From contig NZ_KQ948656.1 of the NCBI RefSeq assembly GCF_001514145.1, positions 868,001 to 932,000 on the forward strand: a stretch of 64,000 bases of DNA. Direction: 5' to 3'. Source of the DNA: Streptomyces canus. GTDB taxonomy: Bacteria > Actinomycetota > Actinomycetes > Streptomycetales > Streptomycetaceae. The notes below the pieces were generated by a model. The model saw only the letters and a program-made list of their open reading frames with translations, did not search any database and was not told where the DNA came from. Positions 59,577-64,000 of the stretch are shown one piece after another. The translations under genes were made by a program, and so were the position numbers. Position 1 is the first letter of the stretch. The number at the start of each line of letters is the position of its first letter.

Positions 59577-59666
59577 GTGCGGGATCACGGGGTTCCGTGA
59601 GAGGGGCGGCACTCCCCAACTGCGGGCCCCTCGGGCAGATCACGGGTACCACGCGACCCCGGTCTC

Positions 59667-60098
59667 TCAGAACGCGAAGACGCTTGTCCCGTAGGAGCTC
59701 TTCACGCACTCGTTGGCGAAGGTGCGTTCGTAGGAGACCCGCTTGCCCCGCCATACGCCGTCGACCGTGACCACCACGGGGTCGTACTCCCTGGTGCACA
59801 GGGCGTCGGATCTGGCTCCCAGTGCGTCGAAGTCCCCTCCCACGGCGCGCAGTTCGGCGCAGGCCACGGGCGCTGCCGGATGGGTGCCCGAGGAGGTCGG
59901 GGCGCAGGTCAGGGTCACGGCCCGTTCCGGGGTGACGGTGGCGGCACTGTCGCCGTGGCCGAGGGTGAGCACGAGGGCCGAGGGGGCGTAGAGGCCCGAG
60001 GCGGCGGCCGGTTCGGCGAGGGCGGCCCCGGTCAGGGGTCCGCAGACGGCGGTGGCCGTGAGGCCGAGGGTCGCTGCCCAGCGCGCGGTGTTCCGCAT
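59667..60098 (-). CDS. SSI-family subtilisin-like protease inhibitor
   Basis: 143-residue secreted inhibitor. The signal peptide ends near GAALAEPA. The mature domain has the four SSI cysteines: [33 protein letters not shown] and FANECVKSS. The reactive-site loop CTREYDP places Arg at P1 (before Glu), so trypsin-like proteases are the likely targets, and the C-terminal Phe is typical. GGAAGG spacing favours ATG 60098 over 60107. SSI proteins in Streptomyces restrain extracellular proteases during development. Confidence 0.92.
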   Translation of the reverse strand: MRNTARWAATLGLTATAVCGPLTGAALAEPAAASGLYAPSALVLTLGHGDSAATVTPERAVTLTCAPTSSGTHPAAPVACAELRAVGGDFDALGARSDALCTREYDPVVVTVDGVWRGKRVSYERTFANECVKSSYGTSVFAF

Positions 60099-60406
60099 TG
60101 TGTGCATCCTTCCGCTGGATTCGAGGGTGTGCGCTCCGACTCGGTCGGTGCCGGAGCGGCGAGCGCGAGTCTGCCGAGTCCTGGCCCGAACTTCACATCG
60201 ACCCCACAGCTTTCAGTAACCTTGCGTGTTGAATCAGTGGCGTGAAGTCACATCATCCGAACAGCCGAGCCCCGCAACCGGGCGGTTCTTGATCGCCTGA
60301 TCCGGCCGGATGGCCTGAATACCCCGCCTGGGCAATAGGCCTGAAACATTCCGCTTCAGCCGTCAGCGCACACCCTCACAGCCTCTTGCATTCCTGGAGC
60401 AACGGA

Positions 60407-60420
60407 GTAATCGTCATTAC
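60407..60420. promoter_or_regulatory. Perfect palindrome at the start of the 60421 gene
   Basis: GTAAT-CGTC-ATTAC ends exactly one base before ATG 60421, and GATTAC follows immediately inside the gene. Position and symmetry suggest an autoregulatory operator. Confidence 0.5.
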
Positions 60421-60984
60421 ATGATTACTGACGAGCAACGAGAGAAGCTGCGCGGCTGGTTCACCGGCCGGTTGCCCGACGACCTTTTCGAGGCCCTGGC
60501 CGAGGTGGTTGTCGACCGCGAGGAGATCACCGTGATCGGCCGCATCCCCGGCCCCCGGCTCTCCGAGGACGTCTCGGCCGCCGAGCGGGAGGCGGCCGTG
60601 CAGGGCAGGATCCAGGAGTTCCGGGAGCGCACCAGGGACGAGCGCATCGAGGTCGCCCGCGAAGCCGAGCACAAGTTCCGCCGGAAGGTCTCCTGGGGCG
60701 TGGAGTGCGACGGCGAACGCGTCCTGTTCACGCATGTGGCCGCGCCCGTCATGACCCGGCTGCGCCAGCCCGAGCGCCAGGTCCTGGACACCCTGATCGC
60801 CGGCGGGGTCGCCCGCAGCCGCAGCGACGCCCTCGCCTGGTGCGTCCGGCTGGTCCAGCGGCACACCGACGACTGGCTCGCCGAACTGCGGGACTCCCTG
60901 GAACACGTCCAGCGGGTGCGGGAGCGGGGTCCGGACAGCGAGGAGGTGGCCGATTCCACCACGGGGAACCCGGAGGACGGATGA
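60421..60984 (+). CDS. Hypothetical protein with ribbon-helix-helix-like C-terminal segment
   Basis: 187-residue hydrophilic protein. An N-terminal helical part (TDEQREKLRGWFTGRLPDDLFEALAEV) and a coiled charged region (EFRERTRDERIEVAREAEH) precede LDTLIAGGVARSRSDALAWCVRL, which resembles a ribbon-helix-helix DNA-binding unit. A perfect palindrome lies directly at its start codon, consistent with autorepression. GGAG is 13-16 bases upstream, so the transcript could be leaderless. Not a recognised family. Confidence 0.65.
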   Translation: MITDEQREKLRGWFTGRLPDDLFEALAEVVVDREEITVIGRIPGPRLSEDVSAAEREAAVQGRIQEFRERTRDERIEVAREAEHKFRRKVSWGVECDGERVLFTHVAAPVMTRLRQPERQVLDTLIAGGVARSRSDALAWCVRLVQRHTDDWLAELRDSLEHVQRVRERGPDSEEVADSTTGNPEDG

Positions 60985-61037
60985 CCGTACGGTCGACAGG
61001 GCCTTCCCCGAACCGGGGGGGTGTCGGTGCCCTCGGC

Positions 61038-61043
61038 TACATT
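61038..61043 (+). promoter_or_regulatory. Candidate -10 box, leaderless hydrolase gene
   Basis: TACATT at 61038-61043 lies six bases before ATG 61050, with no ribosome site, indicating a leaderless transcript. Confidence 0.4.
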
Positions 61044-61049
61044 GCGGGC

Positions 61050-61757
61050 ATGACCAACTTCGTACTGGTGGCGGGCGCGAGGCTCGGAGCGTCGGCGTGG
61101 GACGAGGTCGCGGACGAGCTGCGCGCGGCCGGACACGAACCGCATCCGCTGACGTTGTCCGGCCTCGCCGAGAAGCGGGGCGTGGCCGCGGGACAGCAGA
61201 CACATGTGCGGGACATCGTCGACGAGGTGGAGCGGCTGGACCTGCGCGAGGTGGTGCTGGTCGGGCACAGCTACTCCGGAATACCCGTGGGACAGGCCGC
61301 CGAGAGGATCGGCGACCGGCTCGCGCGGGTGGTGTTCGTGGACTCGAGCGTGCCCGTCGACGGGGAGTCGTTCCTGTCGGGATGGCCGAGCGACCACGTC
61401 CGCAAGGCGATCGAGGAGAACGACGGCTTCTGGCTGCCGGTGGGCCCGGAGCACTACGCCGGTCAGGGCCTGACGGACGAGCAGATCGCCCGGATCATCG
61501 ACCGCGCGTCCCCGCACCCGGGCGCGTCGCTCACCGAGCCCGCCGTCCTCACGCGTCCCCTGGGCGAGCTTCCGGCGACCTACATCAAGTGCCTCCTCGA
61601 CGACGAGGAGCCGATGCCCGTCGTGGCCGAACTGCTCAAGAGCGAGCGCTGGGAACTGGTCGAGATGGACACCGGCCACTGGCCGATGTTCTCCCAGCCG
61701 CGCGAACTGGCCCGGATTCTCGCCGAGTCCGTCGCGACGTCGGCCCTCCCCGACTGA
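61050..61757 (+). CDS. Alpha/beta-fold hydrolase (salicylate esterase-like)
   Basis: 235-residue hydrolase: oxyanion strand FVLVAGARLGASAWDEV, nucleophile elbow VLVGHSYSG (Ser catalytic), an acidic residue in the region CLLDDEEPMP, and catalytic His in DTGHWPMFSQP. This layout resembles plant MES/HNL-like and bacterial small esterases. It starts at ATG 61050, probably without a leader. Substrate unknown. Confidence 0.88.
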   Translation: MTNFVLVAGARLGASAWDEVADELRAAGHEPHPLTLSGLAEKRGVAAGQQTHVRDIVDEVERLDLREVVLVGHSYSGIPVGQAAERIGDRLARVVFVDSSVPVDGESFLSGWPSDHVRKAIEENDGFWLPVGPEHYAGQGLTDEQIARIIDRASPHPGASLTEPAVLTRPLGELPATYIKCLLDDEEPMPVVAELLKSERWELVEMDTGHWPMFSQPRELARILAESVATSALPD

Positions 61758-61815
61758 CGAACGCCCGCCCGCCGATATCGTCGGCGCACCCGACGACGAG
61801 AGGCGGTTCGGACGG

Positions 61816-62985
61816 ATGGCCAAGCACTGGGCGGACTTCCAGTACGAGATCTATCTGAGCGGGATGTCGGGTGCCGTGCCTCGGCTGCCCACCGACCTGA
61901 CCCGGCTGGAGGAGCTCACCGAGCAGCGCCTGGGCCCCGGGCCGGTGGGCTATGTGGCGGGCAGTGCGGGCGACGGCAGTACGGCGCGGGCCAACCGGGC
62001 GGCGCTGGAGCGGCGCCGGATCGTCCCGCGCATGCTGCGGGACGTCCACGAACGCGACCTGTCCGTCGAGGTGTTGGGGCGCGCGCTGCCCGCCCCCCTG
62101 GCGCTGGCGCCGGTCGGCGTCCTGTCGATCATGCACCCGGACGCGGAGTCGGCGGCGGCCCGGGCAGCGGCGGCACAGGGCGTGCCGTACATCCTGTCGT
62201 CCGCCTCCAGCACGCCGATGGAGCAGGTCGCCGAGGCGATGGGGGACGCCGAGCGCTGGTTCCAGCTGTACTGGCCGAAGGATCCGCAGGTGGCTCTGAG
62301 CTTCCTGAACCGGGCCAAGGCCGCCGGGTTCACGGCCCTGGTCGTCACCCTGGACACTCCGCTGCTGTCCTGGCGGCCCCGTGATCTCGACCAGGCGTAT
62401 CTGCCGTTCCTGCACGGTGTGGGCACCGCCAACTACTTCTCCGACCCGGCCTTCCAGGCGGGTCTGGCCAAGCCGGTGCACGAGGATCCCAACGCGGCCG
62501 TGCTGCACTTCGTCGGCATGTTCGCCGACCCCGGCAAGACCTGGCCCGACCTCGCGTTCCTGCGGGAGAACTGGGAGGGGCCCATCGTCCTCAAGGGCGT
62601 CCTGCATCCGGACGACGCCCGCCTCGCCGCCGACGCCGGGATGGACGGGGTCGTGGTGTCCAACCACGGCGGCCGCCAGGTGGCCGGGTCGGTCGCGGCG
62701 GCCGACGCGCTGCCGGGGGTGGTGGAGGCGGTCGGTGACCGGCTCACGGTGCTCTTCGACAGCGGAATCCGCACCGGGGACGACGTCTTCAAGGCCCTCG
62801 CGCTCGGCGCCCGCGCGGTACTCCTCGGTCGGCCGTACGTCTACGGCCTCGGCCTGGACGGACAGCCGGGCGTCGAGCACGTGATCCGCTGTCTGCTCGC
62901 GGAACTGGACCTCACGCTCGCGCTCTGCGGACACGCGACACCGGCGACGGTCGGCCCCGACGACCTCCTGGAGGGCCCCGCCTGA
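61816..62985 (+). CDS. FMN-dependent lactate 2-monooxygenase / alpha-hydroxy-acid oxidase
   Basis: 389-residue (beta/alpha)8 flavoprotein. It has ALAPVGVLSIMHPD, SSASSTPMEQVAE, FQLYWPKD, VTLDTPLLSWRPRD, the LKG Lys region IVLKGVL, catalytic His and Arg in VVSNHGGRQ, and the FMN phosphate-binding DSGIRTGDD and GARAVLLGRPYVYGL. It matches actinomycete lactate 2-monooxygenase, which converts lactate and O2 to acetate, CO2 and water. No associated lactate permease is nearby. Confidence 0.9.
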   Translation: MAKHWADFQYEIYLSGMSGAVPRLPTDLTRLEELTEQRLGPGPVGYVAGSAGDGSTARANRAALERRRIVPRMLRDVHERDLSVEVLGRALPAPLALAPVGVLSIMHPDAESAAARAAAAQGVPYILSSASSTPMEQVAEAMGDAERWFQLYWPKDPQVALSFLNRAKAAGFTALVVTLDTPLLSWRPRDLDQAYLPFLHGVGTANYFSDPAFQAGLAKPVHEDPNAAVLHFVGMFADPGKTWPDLAFLRENWEGPIVLKGVLHPDDARLAADAGMDGVVVSNHGGRQVAGSVAAADALPGVVEAVGDRLTVLFDSGIRTGDDVFKALALGARAVLLGRPYVYGLGLDGQPGVEHVIRCLLAELDLTLALCGHATPATVGPDDLLEGPA

Positions 62986-63016
62986 GGGAGGCCTCCTCCG
63001 TGAGCGGAGGCCTCCC
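62986..63016. terminator. Bidirectional terminator
   Basis: GGGAGGCCTCC (62986-62996) and GGAGGCCTCCC (63006-63016) form a perfect 11-bp stem starting directly after the monooxygenase stop, and just before the convergent gene's stop at 63023. Confidence 0.8.
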
Positions 63017-63022
63017 CGGTTC

Positions 63023-64000
63023 CTAGATCCGGTCCGTGAGCTCCGCGGGCCGGGCGTGCGGGGCCTCGCTCCCGGTGACCGACAGCGAGCCGGGGCCCGC
63101 GCTGGAGGCCGGGTCGGTCAGCCAGCGCTGCTGGTCCGAGTGGTCGCGGACCTTGACGACGACGTCGGCGCCCGGGTCATCGGTGGTGGACGCGAGGGCG
63201 AGCTGGTCGTCCCAGCGGGGCAGTAACTCCCCCTGCACGGTGAGGTCGTAGCGCACGTCGTCGGCCCGCTTCGTCCTCTCCCCCGCGCAGGTGCCGAGGA
63301 TGACCACGCCCGCGTCCCCGCGCGAGTCCAGGCACAGCTCCGGATCCGCCTCGCTGCGCAGCAGACCGTCCTTCTCGTACGACCACTGCTGGGTCCGCTC
63401 GGTCGAGCAGGCCGCCAGTTCGGTGCCGGCGCCCTCCTTCACCGTGCCCCGGACGTCCAGGCAGAGGTCGGCGGCGGCGTTGCGCAGCCGGGTCACCGCC
63501 GGTGCGGTGGGCAACTGGGCGGTGCCCGGCGTCTGCGTGTCGGCGCCCGGGGCCGAGTTGCCGCCGGTGGCGCTGGTGGAGGCGGCCGGGTCGGCGCCGC
63601 CGTCGTGCGACCACAGCCCGGCGGCGAGCATGGCCGCGAGGAGGCCGGCGGAGGTGAGGCCGACTCCGGTGAGCAGCGTCCGTGAGGACCGCAGGCCCCC
63701 GCTCTCGCCGGGAGCACGGCGGCCGGGGGTGGGGATGCGCGCGAGGATGCGGCGGCGTTCCGCGCCGTGCCGGCCGGTGCCCCGGCCACGGGCCTCCGTC
63801 CGGGGCGTACGCCCGGCGCGCAGTTCGAGATAGCGGCGGGCACCCCAGCCGAGCACCGCCTCGGCGATCAGCACGCCCAAGCCGCCCTCGAAATGGCTCA
63901 GTTGTTCCGCGGCGGAACGGCAGTAGCGGCACTCCGCGAGATGCTGCTGGACATCCGGCAGCAGAGCTCCGCCGCGGCGAATCGGAACGTCGAGGAGCCG
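63023..64000 (-). CDS. Zinc-finger (HC2-type), membrane-anchored beta-trefoil protein (N-terminus beyond window)
   Basis: At least 325 residues, open to the right edge. The visible part begins with HLAECRYCRSAAEQL, the H-x3-C-x2-C zinc-binding anti-sigma (zf-HC2) motif. It then has one membrane segment (TLLTGVGLTSAGLLAAMLAAGLW) and an extracytoplasmic ricin-type beta-trefoil domain with LCLDVRG, QQWSYEKDG, LCLDSRG and QRWL repeats. This is the layout of actinomycete proteins that combine an anti-sigma module with carbohydrate sensing. A sigma-factor part or gene may lie just outside. Confidence 0.8.
   Translation of the reverse strand, partial: RLLDVPIRRGGALLPDVQQHLAECRYCRSAAEQLSHFEGGLGVLIAEAVLGWGARRYLELRAGRTPRTEARGRGTGRHGAERRRILARIPTPGRRAPGESGGLRSSRTLLTGVGLTSAGLLAAMLAAGLWSHDGGADPAASTSATGGNSAPGADTQTPGTAQLPTAPAVTRLRNAAADLCLDVRGTVKEGAGTELAACSTERTQQWSYEKDGLLRSEADPELCLDSRGDAGVVILGTCAGERTKRADDVRYDLTVQGELLPRWDDQLALASTTDDPGADVVVKVRDHSDQQRWLTDPASSAGPGSLSVTGSEAPHARPAELTDRI

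Overview
The window is chromosomal DNA of a Streptomyces-type actinomycete. The evidence is a very high GC content with G/C-biased third codon positions, frequent GTG and TTG starts, several apparently leaderless genes, a mycothiol-type formaldehyde dehydrogenase, a SapB-type (ram/amf) lanthipeptide cluster, a subtilisin-inhibitor (SSI) protein and SpoIIE-type phosphatases. No tRNA, rRNA, transposase, integrase or CRISPR array was seen.

Layout. 1-5513: a ROK repressor (cut by the window edge) diverges from a sugar ABC importer operon (two permeases, lipoprotein binding protein, Gfo/Idh/MocA oxidoreductase), with two copies of an operator-like element between them. 5543-9927 (minus): L,D-transpeptidase, two SDR oxidoreductases, and a translationally coupled pair of MBL-fold hydrolase and mycothiol-dependent alcohol dehydrogenase. 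10529-15635: ABC exporter, small secreted protein, SnoaL-like protein, MarR regulator facing a TPR-like protein, and folD preceded by a ZTP (pfl) riboswitch. 15637-23125: secreted GH27 galactosidase with ricin lectin, glycosyltransferase, TetR regulator facing a secreted beta-propeller across a perfect palindrome, and a secreted GH5 glycosidase. 23160-32132: mixed and partly decayed DNA. It holds HAD hydrolase, XdhC, phosphoesterase, GT2 glycosyltransferase and a methyltransferase, among at least four broken genes (MFS transporter, SAM methyltransferase, rmlA-like, CBS protein).

32178-44662 is a developmental block. A complete ram/amf cluster (LanKC synthetase ramC, 38-residue precursor ramS, ABC half-transporters ramA and ramB, convergent regulator ramR) sits between two multi-domain SpoIIE-type phosphatases. 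ramB carries a recent in-frame 147-bp tandem duplication and overlaps ramR tail to tail.

44865-53594: a secreted S1 protease with an acidic Gly/Ala/Glu-rich tail, a thioesterase-like protein, then the most interesting system. A 71-residue double-glycine-leader peptide with a Cys-free hydrophobic core is followed by an HlyD-type protein, a C39-peptidase ABC transporter and a second ABC transporter. This is the NHLP-type bacteriocin export set, with no recognisable modification enzyme nearby. A long repeated motif flanks the peptide gene.

53614-64000: SRPBCC pseudogene, DHA2 drug exporter with two palindromes upstream, Ppx/GppA phosphatase, a coupled set (haem-oxygenase-like iron enzyme, HemK2-like methyltransferase, CDGSH protein), a STAS protein, an SSI inhibitor with a P1 Arg, a possible ribbon-helix-helix protein with a palindrome at its start, an alpha/beta hydrolase, an FMN lactate monooxygenase, and a zinc-finger plus beta-trefoil membrane protein running off the end.

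Functions are from motif recognition by eye; no database search was run.
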